Assembly: GCF_018305005.1 (NCBI RefSeq)
Contig: NZ_JAGQEG010000007.1
Span: 22,660-86,659 of the forward strand
Source: Collimonas silvisoli
Lineage (GTDB): Bacteria > Pseudomonadota > Gammaproteobacteria > Burkholderiales > Burkholderiaceae_D
DNA length: 64,000 nucleotides
Direction of reading: 5' to 3'
Part shown: positions 43,887-53,926 of the stretch, in pieces
Layout: each line of letters begins with the position of its first letter
Numbering within the stretch: position 1 is the stretch's first letter
The notes under the pieces: model-generated
Seen by the model: only the letters and a program-made list of their open reading frames with translations
Database searches by the model: none
What the model was told of the DNA's origin: nothing
Translations under genes and position numbers: made by a program

Positions 43887-46751
43887 ATGGACAACAAACG
43901 GGAAGAGATCCGCATCCGGGGTGCGCGTACGCATAACCTCAAGAACATCAATCTGGATTTACCACGCAACAAACTGATCGTGATCACCGGCTTGTCCGGC
44001 TCCGGCAAATCGTCGCTGGCATTCGACACGCTGTATGCGGAAGGCCAGCGGCGCTACGTCGAATCGCTGTCTTCCTACGCCAGGCAATTCCTGCAGTTGA
44101 TGGAAAAGCCGGATGTCGATCTGATCGAAGGTTTGTCGCCGGCGATTTCGATCGAACAGAAAGCTACGTCGCACAACCCGCGCTCCACCGTCGGCACGGT
44201 CACCGAGATCCACGATTATCTGCGCTTGCTGTATGCGCGGGTCGGCACGCCATATTGCCCGGACCATCCGGAGAAACCGCTGGCGGCGCAATCGGTGTCG
44301 CAGATGGTGGATGCGGTGCTGGCGATGCCGGAAGACACCAAACTGATGATCCTGGCGCCGGTGGTGGCCAATCGCAAGGGCGAACATGTCGACCTGTTTG
44401 AACAAATGCAGGCGCAAGGTTTTGTGCGCTTCCGCATTCAGAGCGGCACCGGCACTGCCAAGATTTATGAAGTCGACGATCTGCCCAAACTGAAGAAGAC
44501 CGAGAAGCACACCATCGATGTGGTGATCGACCGCCTGAAAGTAAAGGCAGACGTCAAACAGCGGCTGGCGGAAAGTTTCGAAACCGCGCTGCGCCTGGCT
44601 GAAGGCCGCGCAATTGCGCTGGAAATGGATAGCGGCGCCGAGCACATGTACTCCAACAAGTTCGCCTGCCCGATCTGCGGTTATTCGCTGCAGGAGCTGG
44701 AGCCGCGCCTGTTCTCTTTCAATAATCCGATGGGCGCCTGCCCGGAATGCGACGGCTTGGGCCATATCGAATTTTTCGATCCCAAGCGCATCGTCGCCTT
44801 CCCTAACCTGTCGTTGGCCAGCGGTGCGGTCAAGGGCTGGGACCGGCGCAATCAGTTCTATTTCCAGATGCTGACCAGCATCGCGGCGCACTATGATTTC
44901 GACATCGATGTGCCGTTTGAAAAATTGCCGGAGAAATCCCAGCAAGCAGTGCTGTACGGCTCGGGCCGCGAAACGATTCCGTTCAGCTATGTCAACGAGC
45001 GTGGCCGCACCGTCATCAAGGAACACACGTTTGAAGGCGTGGTCAACAATCTGCAGCGACGCTATCGCGAAACCGATTCGATGGCGGTCAAGGAAGAGCT
45101 GGCCAAGTTCATCAACGAAAAAGAATGTCCATCCTGTCACGGTGCGCGGCTGCGCGTCGAAGCACGCTTCGTCAAGGTCGGCAACGGCAAGCAAGAGAGA
45201 GCCATTTACGAAATCGCCGCGACGCCTTTGCGCGAAACTTTGTTCTTCTTCGAGAAGCTGAAACTGACCGGCGCCAAGAAAGAAATCGCCGACCGCATCA
45301 TCAAGGAAATCGTCTCGCGCCTGACCTTTCTCAACAATGTCGGCCTCGATTATCTGTCGCTGGAACGCAGCGCCGACACTTTGTCCGGCGGCGAAGCGCA
45401 ACGGATCCGGCTGGCCTCGCAAATCGGCTCCGGCCTGACCGGCGTCATGTATGTGCTGGATGAGCCCTCGATCGGCTTGCATCAGCGCGATAACGACCGC
45501 CTGATCGAAACCCTGCGCCATCTGCGCGACATCGGCAACAGCGTGCTGGTGGTGGAGCACGATGAAGATGCGATCCGCACCGCCGATTATGTGGTCGATA
45601 TGGGCTTGGGCGCTGGTGTGCACGGCGGCGAAGTGATCGCCGAAGGTACGCTGGATCAGATTCTGAAAAATAAAAAATCGCTGACCGCCAAATACCTGAA
45701 CGGCACACTGAAAATCGCAGTGCCGGAAAAACGCACGTTGGCCGATCCTGAGCGCCAGTTCATCATCACCGGCGCCACCGGCAACAACCTGAAAAACGTC
45801 ACGATGAATTTGCCGGTCGGCTTGCTGACTTGCGTCACCGGCGTTTCCGGTTCGGGCAAATCGACGCTGGTCAACGATACCCTGTATCACGCCGCTGCAC
45901 GCCATTTGTACGGCTCGCAAGCCGAACCGGCGGCGCACGAATCGATAGGCGGGCTAGAGCATTTCGACAAAGTAATCTCGGTCGACCAGGCGCCAATCGG
46001 CCGCACGCCGCGTTCGAATCCTGCGACTTACACCGGCTTGTTCACGCCGATCCGCGATTTGTTCTCGACCGTGCCGATGGCCAAGGAACGCGGCTACAAC
46101 GCCGGGCGTTTCTCGTTCAACGTCAAGGGCGGCCGGTGCGAAGCCTGCCAGGGCGATGGCGTGATCAAGGTTGAGATGCATTTCCTGCCGGACGTGTATG
46201 TGCCTTGCGACGTCTGCCACGGCAAGCGCTATAACCGCGAGACGCTGGAAGTGCAATACAAGGGCAAGAACATTACCGAAGTGCTGGGCATGACGGTGGA
46301 AGAAGCCTATGAATTCTTCAAGCCAGTGCCGGTGATTGCCCGCAAATTGCATACGCTGCTGGATGTCGGCCTTGGCTATATCCGTCTCGGTCAAAGCGCT
46401 ACCACCTTGTCCGGCGGCGAGGCGCAGCGGGTCAAGCTGTCGCTGGAACTGTCGAAACGCGATACCGGCCGCACCCTGTATATCCTGGACGAACCGACCA
46501 CCGGCTTGCACTTCCATGACATCGATCTGCTGCTGAAGGTGATCCACCGTCTGCGCAATCAAGGCAATACCGTGGTCATCATCGAGCACAATCTGGATGT
46601 CATCAAAACCGCTGACTGGCTGATCGACCTGGGGCCGGAAGGCGGCGCCGGCGGTGGCCGTATCATCGCTACCGGTACGCCGGAACAGGTGGCGGCAAAC
46701 GAGGCCAGCGTTACCGGTAAATATCTGGGACCATTACTGCATAAAAAATAA
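43887..46751 (+). CDS. uvrA: Excinuclease ABC subunit A
   Basis: The 954-residue UvrA recognises DNA damage with UvrB and is an ABC-type ATPase dimer. The first Walker A, GLSGSGKS, is at 35-42, and the second lies in [11 protein letters not shown] near residue 655. Zinc-module cysteines are visible in [11 protein letters not shown] with CPECDG and in CEACQGDGV with CDVCHGK. Both ABC signatures, [12 protein letters not shown] and [11 protein letters not shown], are present. The length is normal. The start codon at 43887 has only a weak purine-rich site upstream. It is followed by two stem-loops before the next gene. Confidence 0.97.
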   Translation: MDNKREEIRIRGARTHNLKNINLDLPRNKLIVITGLSGSGKSSLAFDTLYAEGQRRYVESLSSYARQFLQLMEKPDVDLIEGLSPAISIEQKATSHNPRSTVGTVTEIHDYLRLLYARVGTPYCPDHPEKPLAAQSVSQMVDAVLAMPEDTKLMILAPVVANRKGEHVDLFEQMQAQGFVRFRIQSGTGTAKIYEVDDLPKLKKTEKHTIDVVIDRLKVKADVKQRLAESFETALRLAEGRAIALEMDSGAEHMYSNKFACPICGYSLQELEPRLFSFNNPMGACPECDGLGHIEFFDPKRIVAFPNLSLASGAVKGWDRRNQFYFQMLTSIAAHYDFDIDVPFEKLPEKSQQAVLYGSGRETIPFSYVNERGRTVIKEHTFEGVVNNLQRRYRETDSMAVKEELAKFINEKECPSCHGARLRVEARFVKVGNGKQERAIYEIAATPLRETLFFFEKLKLTGAKKEIADRIIKEIVSRLTFLNNVGLDYLSLERSADTLSGGEAQRIRLASQIGSGLTGVMYVLDEPSIGLHQRDNDRLIETLRHLRDIGNSVLVVEHDEDAIRTADYVVDMGLGAGVHGGEVIAEGTLDQILKNKKSLTAKYLNGTLKIAVPEKRTLADPERQFIITGATGNNLKNVTMNLPVGLLTCVTGVSGSGKSTLVNDTLYHAAARHLYGSQAEPAAHESIGGLEHFDKVISVDQAPIGRTPRSNPATYTGLFTPIRDLFSTVPMAKERGYNAGRFSFNVKGGRCEACQGDGVIKVEMHFLPDVYVPCDVCHGKRYNRETLEVQYKGKNITEVLGMTVEEAYEFFKPVPVIARKLHTLLDVGLGYIRLGQSATTLSGGEAQRVKLSLELSKRDTGRTLYILDEPTTGLHFHDIDLLLKVIHRLRNQGNTVVIIEHNLDVIKTADWLIDLGPEGGAGGGRIIATGTPEQVAANEASVTGKYLGPLLHKK

Positions 46752-46790
46752 GCCGCTGCATAAGCAGCCATTCCACAACGGCAACCGCCC

Positions 46791-46816
46791 GGCCTGAGCG
46801 CAGCAGCGTTCAGGCC
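46791..46816 (+). terminator. GC-rich stem-loop after uvrA
   Basis: GGCCTGA (46791-46797) and TCAGGCC (46810-46816) pair, with inner CGC/GCG pairing possible. It lies 40 nt after uvrA and before the dioxygenase gene. A smaller stem, GCTGC-ATAA-GCAGC, is at 46755-46768. Neither has a T run. Confidence 0.45.
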
Positions 46817-46857
46817 CGCGCTGCACCGACGGGATGCAAAAAAAATACGAGATAACC

Positions 46858-47637
46858 ATGCCTACCAATACCACTCCAGCGCTGTCCGCAGCGCAATGCA
46901 ACGCCTTTGAAAAAGACGGTTACCTGATCCTGCCGCGCATGGTGCCGACGGCCGATTGCCAGCTGATGATAGCCACCACCAATGCCCATCTGGCGCAAGC
47001 GGTGGCGCCGCTGGAATATGAATCCGAGGTCGGCTACGCCGGCGCGCCAAAGTCGCTCGACAGCGTTGGCGGCCGCACTGCGCGCCGTCTGCGCAATGCC
47101 TATCAGCGCGACGATAGCTATCGCGCCTGGGCCAGCAATCCGCAACTGGTGGCAATGCTGGAACAGCTGTTGGGCGAACCGGTATGCGTGACCTTGTCGC
47201 ACCACAATTGCGTGATGACCAAGCACCCGCATTTCGGCACTGCCACCGGCTGGCATCGCGATATCCGCTACTGGTCGTTCCCGCGCAACGAATTGATCTC
47301 GGTCTGGCTGGCGCTGGATAGCGAAAACGAAAACAATGGCGGCCTGCGCTTCATTCCAGGCTCGCATCGGCTCGATATGAAACCGGAGCAAATGGATGAA
47401 CTGGATTTCTTGCGCCCTGAAGTCGCGGAAAACCAGGCTTTGTTTGCACAGGGAAAAGCGATGGAACTACAGCAGGGCGACGTGGTTTTTTTTCATAGCG
47501 GATTGTTCCATGCCGCCGGCAGAAACAATACCGAGGCGGTCAAGGAATCGGTGGTATTTGCTTATCATGGACAAAGCAATCAACCTCTGCCCGGCAGCCG
47601 TTCGGCCGCCGCCCCGGACATTCTTCTGAGCCATTGA
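46858..47637 (+). CDS. Phytanoyl-CoA dioxygenase (PhyH) family oxygenase
   Basis: The 259-residue protein has the Fe(II)/2-oxoglutarate fold of the PhyH family. The iron facial triad is visible as H133 and D135 in GWHRDIRYWS and the distal His (H213 or H218) in FFHSGLFHAAGRN, with R222 as the likely 2-oxoglutarate anchor. GGLRFIPGSHR is a family hallmark. I set the start at the ATG at 46858, with GAG at a normal distance; an upstream ATG eight codons earlier lacks a site. Substrates in this family are mainly small metabolites, so none is assigned. It stands alone, convergent with the PepSY gene. Confidence 0.88.
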   Translation: MPTNTTPALSAAQCNAFEKDGYLILPRMVPTADCQLMIATTNAHLAQAVAPLEYESEVGYAGAPKSLDSVGGRTARRLRNAYQRDDSYRAWASNPQLVAMLEQLLGEPVCVTLSHHNCVMTKHPHFGTATGWHRDIRYWSFPRNELISVWLALDSENENNGGLRFIPGSHRLDMKPEQMDELDFLRPEVAENQALFAQGKAMELQQGDVVFFHSGLFHAAGRNNTEAVKESVVFAYHGQSNQPLPGSRSAAAPDILLSH

Positions 47638-47746
47638 AATCCGTTCCTGGCGCGCGCCGGCCATCAGGTCCCCCTCTTCGAACGCGTCGCGCAGCCGAGC
47701 GCGGTAGGCGCCGGTAATCAGCTAGAAATCAATTGCACCGAAATTT

Positions 47747-48892
47747 CTATCCAGCCGGCTGCAAACGACGCGCGCGCACCAGCGCTTCGGACTTCCGCTT
47801 TTGCAGCCAGATGGCGATCCCGGTAATCGTGAACAATAGCGGCAGCAAACCCAGGAACGCGACCAGGATCTTGCCCGGCAAACCCAGTATCTGCCCGGTA
47901 TGCAAACCGTATTGCACGCCGATGAAGGCATCGCCGGCCGAGCCTTTTAATGGGTCGAGCGCACGCAGCACATGACCGTCGGCAGCGTCGATAAATACCC
48001 GCACGCTGCCGCCTTCCTGGATGTCGTCCGGCTTGCGCATGCGGATCTGGTAGATGCCGTGCTTCTCGTCACGCGCGATGCGCGCCGGCGTGGCGAGCGG
48101 CATGCTGGCCTGCGCCGAGACCAGCGCCTGTTGCCAGTTGATCTGCTGCTTGCCCTCTGTGGCCAGCGATTTAGCCACCTCCTTGGGCGGCGGCGTCAGC
48201 GTCGACAGGCTGGAAACCAGCGGCCGGGCAACGTCCGGCAGATTCATCACGGCGCCGGTAAAAGCAGTGATCACCAACAGCACCCCGGCAACCAGGCCGA
48301 CCGTGCGGTGCAAGTCATACATCAGGCGAAAACCGCCGGCGCCGCGCTTGATCGACAGCGCCTTGCCCCAGCCTTTGCGGTGTTTGGGCCAGGCCAGCAC
48401 GATGCCGATCAATAGCGTCGCCAGCCATAACAGGCCGAGGCTGCCGGAGATGATGGCGCCGGGCTTGTCCAGCAACAGGTAGCGATGCAGGCGGAATAGA
48501 AACGGCATCAGGTTTTGCGGCGCCAGGCTGACAGCCTTGGTATTGCGCTCACCGACCACGGTAGCCGTGACCGGATCGATAAACACCGTGTCCACCGCCA
48601 GTTCCTCGTCCGGTTTGCGAGCACGCAGCTTTGCCTGGAGCGGCGCATTGACGTCCTGCCCGATCGAGAAAAATGCCAGCCGCGCTTGCGGATAATCGTG
48701 CTCCACCCGGGCCACCAGTGCGTCGATGGGCTGCCTGCTGCCAGTGGAGTTGAGATGGTAGAACTGGGGGTTGAGCCAGGCGTCGATATCGTCGTTAAAG
48801 GCCAGCGCCGTACCGGTCAAACCCGCCATGACAAGGAACAAAGATAACAACAAGCCGCTGTAGCGGTGCAGCTTGACCAACCAATGACGCAT
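47747..48892 (-). CDS. PepSY-associated TM protein (iron-regulated, putative ferric-siderophore reductase)
   Basis: This 381-residue inner-membrane protein has an N-terminal segment MRHWLVKLHRYSGLLLSLFL, an external PepSY-type domain, and further helices with conserved His (FRLHRYLLL, MYDLHRTVGLVAG), ending in a C-terminal helix. This is the PepSY_TM family, whose members are often linked to ferric-siderophore reduction. A Fur-type box lies about 70 nt upstream, which supports an iron role. I used the ATG at 48892; a GTG six codons upstream is possible. It follows the Kef-type antiporter gene on the same strand, with the Fur box between them. Confidence 0.88.
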   Translation of the reverse strand: MRHWLVKLHRYSGLLLSLFLVMAGLTGTALAFNDDIDAWLNPQFYHLNSTGSRQPIDALVARVEHDYPQARLAFFSIGQDVNAPLQAKLRARKPDEELAVDTVFIDPVTATVVGERNTKAVSLAPQNLMPFLFRLHRYLLLDKPGAIISGSLGLLWLATLLIGIVLAWPKHRKGWGKALSIKRGAGGFRLMYDLHRTVGLVAGVLLVITAFTGAVMNLPDVARPLVSSLSTLTPPPKEVAKSLATEGKQQINWQQALVSAQASMPLATPARIARDEKHGIYQIRMRKPDDIQEGGSVRVFIDAADGHVLRALDPLKGSAGDAFIGVQYGLHTGQILGLPGKILVAFLGLLPLLFTITGIAIWLQKRKSEALVRARRLQPAG

Positions 48893-48959
48893 TGTTTTTT
48901 TCACAATCACAAACTCGCTTAGATCTTACATAAAGCGTGTATTGTAAATGTCGATTGAA

Positions 48960-48980
48960 TGAGAATGGGTATTATTCTCA
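48960..48980 (-). promoter_or_regulatory. Fur box for the PepSY gene
   Basis: TGAGAAT (48960-48966) and ATTCTCA (48974-48980) form a perfect inverted repeat, and the 19-bp core within it matches the Fur consensus at about 13 of 19 positions. It overlaps the last codon of the Kef-type gene and lies about 70 nt before the PepSY start. Confidence 0.7.
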
Positions 48981-51005
48981 AAAATCTTCATCGCTGTGAT
49001 GGCTGGCGCTGGACCACGCTTGCAGCAAACGCCCTTCGGCGCGGGAGATGGCGTCCGCGGCGCCACGCAGAACAACAATGTCGCCTGCCTGCAACACTGC
49101 CTCTGGGGTGACGGCAATGCCATTGCGGCCACGCCGCAAGGCGGTGATCTCGGCGCCCATTTCCTGCAGGCCCAGCCAAGCCAGCGAGCGGCCGATGGCT
49201 CGCGCGCCTTCCGGCAAAGCCACCGAGTGCAAGCGCACCTGCAAATGATCGGCGGCGTCCGGCGCGTCGTCTACGCCATGGAAAAACCCGCGCAAGGTGG
49301 CGTAACGTTCATCGCGCACAGCCTGCACCTTGTGCACCACGCGGCGCAGAGGCACTCCCAGCATGACCAGCGCGTGCGAGGCCAGCATCAAACTGCCCTC
49401 CATGGCTTCCGGCACTACTTCGGTGGCGCCGGCGGCGCGCAGCTTGTCCAGATCGGTATCGTCGTAACTGCGCACAATCACCGGCAAAGCCGGCGCCAGT
49501 TCGCTCACGTGATGCAACACTTTCAAGGCCGAGGGCGTGCTGGCGTAGGTAATCACCAAAGCGGCGGCACGATGCACGCCCGCTGCCACCAGGCTTTCGC
49601 GGCGCGAGGCGTCGCCATACGATACCTGGGCGCCGGCGGCACGCGCATCGTGCACCCGATCCGGATCGAGATCGAGCGCGTGATAACCGATGCCCTCTTC
49701 CTCCAGCAGCTTGGCCAGGCTTTGGCCGCTACGGCCGAAACCGGCGATGATCACGTGCTTCTTGGTGGACATGGTGCGGGTCGCGATTTGCGTCAACGCC
49801 AGCGATTGCATCATCCATTCATTGGCCGACAGCTTCATCACAATCGCATCCGACTTGGCCAGAATGAAGGGTGCGGCCAGCATTGACAGCACCATCGACG
49901 CCAGGATCAGCTGGATCAGCAAAGGATCGACCAGTTGCAAGCCGCCGGCCTGGTTCAGCAGCACAAACCCGAATTCGCCGGCCTGCGCCAGCGCCAGCCC
50001 GGTGCGCAGCGCGACGCCGGTTGAAGACCGGAATATTTTTGCCAATACGGAGATCAGGGCAAATTTGAGAAACACCGGGCCCATCAACAGCAGCAACACC
50101 AGACCCCAATGTTCCATCACCAGACGCAGATTCAGCAGCATGCCGACGGTAATGAAGAACAAGCCCAGCAACACGTCCCTGAACGACTTGATGTCCTCTT
50201 CCACCTGGTGCTTATATTCGGTTTCTGAAATCAGCATGCCGGCGACAAACGCCCCCAGCGCCAGCGACAAGCCGGCGCGTTGGGTAATCCAGGCGGATGC
50301 CAGCGTGATCAATAGCAGATTCAGCATGAACAACTCTTGCGAGCGGCGCCGCACCACGATCTGAAACCAGCGCCGCATCAGCTTCTGGCCGAAGAACAGC
50401 AGCAGCGCCAGCAGCAATATTGCTTTGCCGCTAGCCCAGGCCAGCGTCGCCAGCAGGTTGCCGCTATGCACGGCCAGCGCCGGCACGATAATCAGCAAGG
50501 GCACCAGCGCCAGATCCTGGAACAGCAAGATGCCGATGATGCGGCGCCCGTGCTCGGTTTCCAGTTCCATTCTTTCGGTCAGCAATTTGGAGACGATCGC
50601 GGTGGAGGACATGGTCAGCGCACCGCCCAAGGCGAATGCCGCCTGCCAGCTGATATTGGTGAACTGCGGCAAGATGACCGCCATCAGCCAGCTGAACAGT
50701 ACGGTGGCGCCGATGGTCAGCAACACCTGCGCCATGCCCAGGCCGAACACGATATGCCGCATCGCCGTCAACTTCGGCAGCGAAAATTCAAGGCCGATCG
50801 AGAACATCAGGAACACCACCCCGAATTCCGCCAGCGCGTGGGTGGTGGCGCTGTCTTCGGCAAAACCCAGCGCATGCGGACCGATCAGGATGCCCACCGC
50901 CAGATAGCCCAGCATGGGCGGCAAATGGAAGCTGCGGAAAGCCACCACCCCCAGTACGGCGGAGCCGAGCAGCAAAATTGTCAGTTCAAGTCCAGAAAGC
51001 ATCAT
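48978..51005 (-). CDS. Kef-type (CPA2) monovalent cation:proton antiporter with TrkA-N and TrkA-C domains
   Basis: This 675-residue protein has about 12 N-terminal transmembrane segments (CPA2 fold), with the QDLALVPLL stretch of the ion site in LLFQDLALVPL. The TrkA-N nucleotide-binding domain follows (HVIIAGFGRSGQSLAKLLEEE; key part GFGRSGQ) and then a C-terminal TrkA-C domain (VRLHSVALPEGARAIGRSL). It is a potassium-efflux-type system like KefB/KefC. It starts with ATGATG. It is divergent from kdsD and shares its 3' end with the PepSY Fur box. Gating ligand (glutathione adducts or nucleotides) is not readable. Confidence 0.9.
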   Translation of the reverse strand: MMLSGLELTILLLGSAVLGVVAFRSFHLPPMLGYLAVGILIGPHALGFAEDSATTHALAEFGVVFLMFSIGLEFSLPKLTAMRHIVFGLGMAQVLLTIGATVLFSWLMAVILPQFTNISWQAAFALGGALTMSSTAIVSKLLTERMELETEHGRRIIGILLFQDLALVPLLIIVPALAVHSGNLLATLAWASGKAILLLALLLFFGQKLMRRWFQIVVRRRSQELFMLNLLLITLASAWITQRAGLSLALGAFVAGMLISETEYKHQVEEDIKSFRDVLLGLFFITVGMLLNLRLVMEHWGLVLLLLMGPVFLKFALISVLAKIFRSSTGVALRTGLALAQAGEFGFVLLNQAGGLQLVDPLLIQLILASMVLSMLAAPFILAKSDAIVMKLSANEWMMQSLALTQIATRTMSTKKHVIIAGFGRSGQSLAKLLEEEGIGYHALDLDPDRVHDARAAGAQVSYGDASRRESLVAAGVHRAAALVITYASTPSALKVLHHVSELAPALPVIVRSYDDTDLDKLRAAGATEVVPEAMEGSLMLASHALVMLGVPLRRVVHKVQAVRDERYATLRGFFHGVDDAPDAADHLQVRLHSVALPEGARAIGRSLAWLGLQEMGAEITALRRGRNGIAVTPEAVLQAGDIVVLRGAADAISRAEGRLLQAWSSASHHSDEDF

Positions 51006-51061
51006 CGGTAATTAATTCAATATCAACATTATGTTGCGGCAGAGACAACTCGGGGCGGACT

Positions 51062-51076
51062 GAAGACAGATTAATT
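51062..51076 (+). repeat. Dispersed GARGACAGANTAATT motif, copy 2
   Basis: GAAGACAGATTAATT lies in the Kef/kdsD divergent gap. It matches the 41201 and 54677 copies at all defined positions of GARGACAGANTAATT. Confidence 0.45.
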
Positions 51077-51132
51077 GAAGCTGATGAAGACTGGCAAGTT
51101 TTTTGCTTTAGGATTTCGTTTATACTTTCGGG

Positions 51133-52152
51133 ATGAGTCTAACCGATACCAAAACCTTGTCCAAGTCGTTCGACGCCGGCCGCGCTCTGAAGCTTGCCCG
51201 CAGCACCCTGCAAATCGAAGCTGATGCCATCGTTGCATTGAAAAACCGGATTTCCGACGACCTCAACGCTCCTTTTGCCCAGGCAATTGCCTTGCTGCTC
51301 AATTGCAACGGCCGGGTGGTAGTGTCAGGGATAGGCAAGTCCGGCCACATCGCCCGTAAGATCGCAGCGACGCTGGCGTCTACCGGCACCCCGGCCCTGT
51401 TCATCCACCCGGCCGAAGCAGCTCATGGCGATCTCGGCATGGTGACCGAGGACGACGCTTTCATTGCCATTTCCAATTCGGGCGAAACCGCCGAGTTGAT
51501 GGCGATCGTGCCTATCATCAAGCGCATGGGCGCCAGCCTGATCGCGATGACCGGCAACCATGAATCGGCGCTGGCGCAACTGGCCAATGTGCACCTGGAT
51601 GTCAAAGTGGACCAGGAAGCCTGCCCCTTGAATCTGGCGCCGACCGCCAGCACCACCGCCACCTTGGCGATGGGCGACGCCCTGGCGGTGGCGCTGCTCG
51701 ACGCGCGCGGCTTCCGCGAAGAAGATTTCGCCCGCTCCCATCCCGGCGGCGCACTCGGACGCCGTCTGCTGACCCATGTGCGCGACGTCATGCGCAGCGG
51801 CGAAGCGATTCCAGCCGTGACCGCGGACGTGTCGCTGTCGCTGGCGCTGCTTGAGATCACTCGCAAGGGGATCGCCATGACGGCCGTGGTGGATGAGAAA
51901 TTTCATGTCATCGGCGTATTTACCGATGGCGATCTACGGCGCCTGATCGAGCAGGTGCAAGATTTCACCAAACTTACGATTGCCGATGTGATGCACGTCA
52001 ATCCGCACACCATAGGCCCGGATCAACTGGCCGTCGATGCGGTACACATGATGGAGCAATTCCGCATCAATCAGCTGCTGGTAACCGATGCAAGCGGCAA
52101 GCTGGTCGGCGCATTGCATATCCATGACCTGACCCGCGCCAAGGTGATCTGA
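51133..52152 (+). CDS. kdsD: D-arabinose 5-phosphate isomerase (KpsF/GutQ/KdsD family)
   Basis: The enzyme interconverts ribulose 5-phosphate and arabinose 5-phosphate, the first step of Kdo synthesis for lipopolysaccharide. The 339 residues contain the SIS domain with GIGKSGHIARKIAATLASTG (key part GKSGHIARK) and AISNSGETAE, followed by two CBS domains near 210-335. The family's catalytic His/Asp/Glu residues are within the conserved SIS region. TATACT at 51121-51126 ends 6 nt before the ATG, which would give a very short or leaderless transcript. It is the first gene of the kdsD-kdsC-lptC-lptA-lptB-rpoN-hpf run; its stop overlaps the kdsC ATG. Confidence 0.95.
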   Translation: MSLTDTKTLSKSFDAGRALKLARSTLQIEADAIVALKNRISDDLNAPFAQAIALLLNCNGRVVVSGIGKSGHIARKIAATLASTGTPALFIHPAEAAHGDLGMVTEDDAFIAISNSGETAELMAIVPIIKRMGASLIAMTGNHESALAQLANVHLDVKVDQEACPLNLAPTASTTATLAMGDALAVALLDARGFREEDFARSHPGGALGRRLLTHVRDVMRSGEAIPAVTADVSLSLALLEITRKGIAMTAVVDEKFHVIGVFTDGDLRRLIEQVQDFTKLTIADVMHVNPHTIGPDQLAVDAVHMMEQFRINQLLVTDASGKLVGALHIHDLTRAKVI

Positions 52153-52724
52153 TGACGACCCTGGCCAAGCACGGCGAGACTGCCGATCTGACGGCCCGCG
52201 CAGCGCGGGTCCGCCTGATGATTTTCGATGTCGACGGCGTCCTGACCGACGGCGGATTGCTGTACGGCGCCGACGGCGAACAACTCAAGCGCTTTAACGC
52301 GCTCGATGGCCATGGCATCAAACAGTTGCAGCAAAGCGGCGTCGCCACCGCCATCATCAGCGCGCGCCAGTCGGCGATTGTCGGCCGCCGCGCCAGCGAC
52401 CTCGGCATCGCCCATGTGCAGCAAGGCGTGCATGACAAGTACGCGGCTTTTGCCAAATTGCTGGCGCAACTGCAGCTGACGGCGGATGCTTGCGGTTTTA
52501 TCGGCGACGATGTGATCGACTTGCCGATCTTGTCGCAAGTCGGTTTTGCTGTCAGCGTTCCCAACGGCCATCCCGATGTCAGAAGCCGCGTGCACTACGT
52601 CACCCAGGCCAGCGGCGGCCATGGCGCCGCGCGTGAGATCTGCGACCTGATCATGCATGCGCAAAACACCTACGCAGCCACGCTGGCATCGTATCTGCGC
52701 GCTACCCCGTCAGGCATCGCATGA
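52152..52724 (+). CDS. kdsC: 3-deoxy-D-manno-octulosonate-8-phosphate phosphatase
   Basis: The 190-residue HAD-family phosphatase releases Kdo from Kdo-8-phosphate. The catalytic aspartates D26 and D28 lie in IFDVDGVLTDG. SARQS and GDDVIDLPIL are the later HAD motifs. The ATG overlaps the kdsD stop by one base (TGATG), and its own stop overlaps the lptC ATG, so the three are translationally coupled. Length is normal for KdsC. Confidence 0.95.
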   Translation: MTTLAKHGETADLTARAARVRLMIFDVDGVLTDGGLLYGADGEQLKRFNALDGHGIKQLQQSGVATAIISARQSAIVGRRASDLGIAHVQQGVHDKYAAFAKLLAQLQLTADACGFIGDDVIDLPILSQVGFAVSVPNGHPDVRSRVHYVTQASGGHGAAREICDLIMHAQNTYAATLASYLRATPSGIA

Positions 52725-53314
52725 AAAATCGGCGCTCCGCTTACCGCTTTCGTTTCCTGCTGCTGCTGGTATTGTTCATCTTGCTGGCGTTCGGCAGCTT
52801 CTGGCTGCTGCAAGTGATGCACAAGAATACCGAAGACCTGCTGCCGAAACCGGCGCGCACCGAGCCGGATTATTTCGTCGAGCATTTCAACTACGTGCAA
52901 ATGTCGACCACCGGACAGCCGCGCTACAACATCTCCGGCGATCTGCTGACCCACAATCCGGGAGACGATTCGTTCGATGTGCAAAAGCCGGTAATCCATA
53001 GTCTGGATAAAGAAAAACCACCGATGAATTTAGTCGCAAACCGCGGCAAGATCGAAGATAACAATAGCAAGGTGCATCTGTACGGCGACGTTAGTGCGGA
53101 TCGGCCAAAGACGCCAATGGCAGACAATTTTCACCTGAAGTCCGAATACCTGCTGCTATTGCCAGACGACGACGTCATGCAATCAGACAAACCGGTGGAA
53201 CTCACGCTGGGGCAATCGACATTGCACGGTACCGGCATGGATTTCAACAATTCCACGCGTGTACTGAAAATGTTTAGCAAGGTGCATGGCGTATTTCCGC
53301 CAAAACCTGGTTGA
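52721..53314 (+). CDS. lptC: LPS export periplasmic anchor LptC
   Basis: LptC is anchored in the inner membrane and passes LPS from the LptBFG transporter to LptA. The 197 residues begin with a basic stretch and one transmembrane helix at about residues 9-28 (FRFLLLLVLFILLAFGSFWLL). A periplasmic beta-jellyroll follows, with YVQMSTTGQPRYNISGDLL, the LptC pattern. It overlaps kdsC by ATGA. The family is poorly conserved, so position supports the call. Confidence 0.92.
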   Translation: MKNRRSAYRFRFLLLLVLFILLAFGSFWLLQVMHKNTEDLLPKPARTEPDYFVEHFNYVQMSTTGQPRYNISGDLLTHNPGDDSFDVQKPVIHSLDKEKPPMNLVANRGKIEDNNSKVHLYGDVSADRPKTPMADNFHLKSEYLLLLPDDDVMQSDKPVELTLGQSTLHGTGMDFNNSTRVLKMFSKVHGVFPPKPG

Positions 53315-53383
53315 TCGACGAAATAAGCAAGCCACTGCAACCCATTTTATGCATACCGCTCTATCCTTTATTCAGGATTTTTC

Positions 53384-53926
53384 ATGAAACGATTTTTTTT
53401 AATCTCTCTGCTATTGCTCAGCGCCATAGGCGTGGCACATGCGGAAAAAGCAGACTCCGAGAAGCCGACGCTGATCGATTCAGACCAGCTTACTTATGAC
53501 GACGTCAAGCAAGTCAATGTCGCCACCGGCAACGTGGTCCTGACACGTGGCACGCTGTTGATGAAAGCCGACCGCGTGGTGGTGACCACCGACCCGTCCG
53601 GTTATCAGTTCGCCACCTTGTACGCAGATCCGGGCAAGCTGGCCACCTTCAAGCAAAAGCGCGACGGCGGTCCGGACCTGTGGATTGACGGCCACGCCGA
53701 GCGTATTGAATACGACGGTAAAACCGAAATCACCAAATTGTTTTCCAAGGCGCAGATGCGGCGCCTGCAAGGCGACAAGCCGACCGACGAAGTTAACGGC
53801 GAATTCATTTCCTACGACAGCCGCACGGAATTCTATTCCGTCAACAATACCGTCAACGGCAATAGCCAGCCTGGCGCCGGACGTATCCGCGCAGTCATCC
53901 AGCCACGTCCGAAAGCTGCACCATGA
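53384..53926 (+). CDS. lptA: LPS periplasmic bridge protein LptA
   Basis: The 180-residue periplasmic protein polymerises into the LPS bridge to the outer membrane. A signal peptide, [20 protein letters not shown], ends at AHA. The OstA/LptA domain follows with [39 protein letters not shown] and [20 protein letters not shown] (key parts only). AGGA lies upstream of the ATG. The stop overlaps the lptB ATG by ATGA. A 69-nt gap separates it from lptC. Confidence 0.94.
   Translation: MKRFFLISLLLLSAIGVAHAEKADSEKPTLIDSDQLTYDDVKQVNVATGNVVLTRGTLLMKADRVVVTTDPSGYQFATLYADPGKLATFKQKRDGGPDLWIDGHAERIEYDGKTEITKLFSKAQMRRLQGDKPTDEVNGEFISYDSRTEFYSVNNTVNGNSQPGAGRIRAVIQPRPKAAP

Noticed and set aside
43959..45938. 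659-codon minus-strand frame
   Set aside because: Antisense to uvrA; no motifs.
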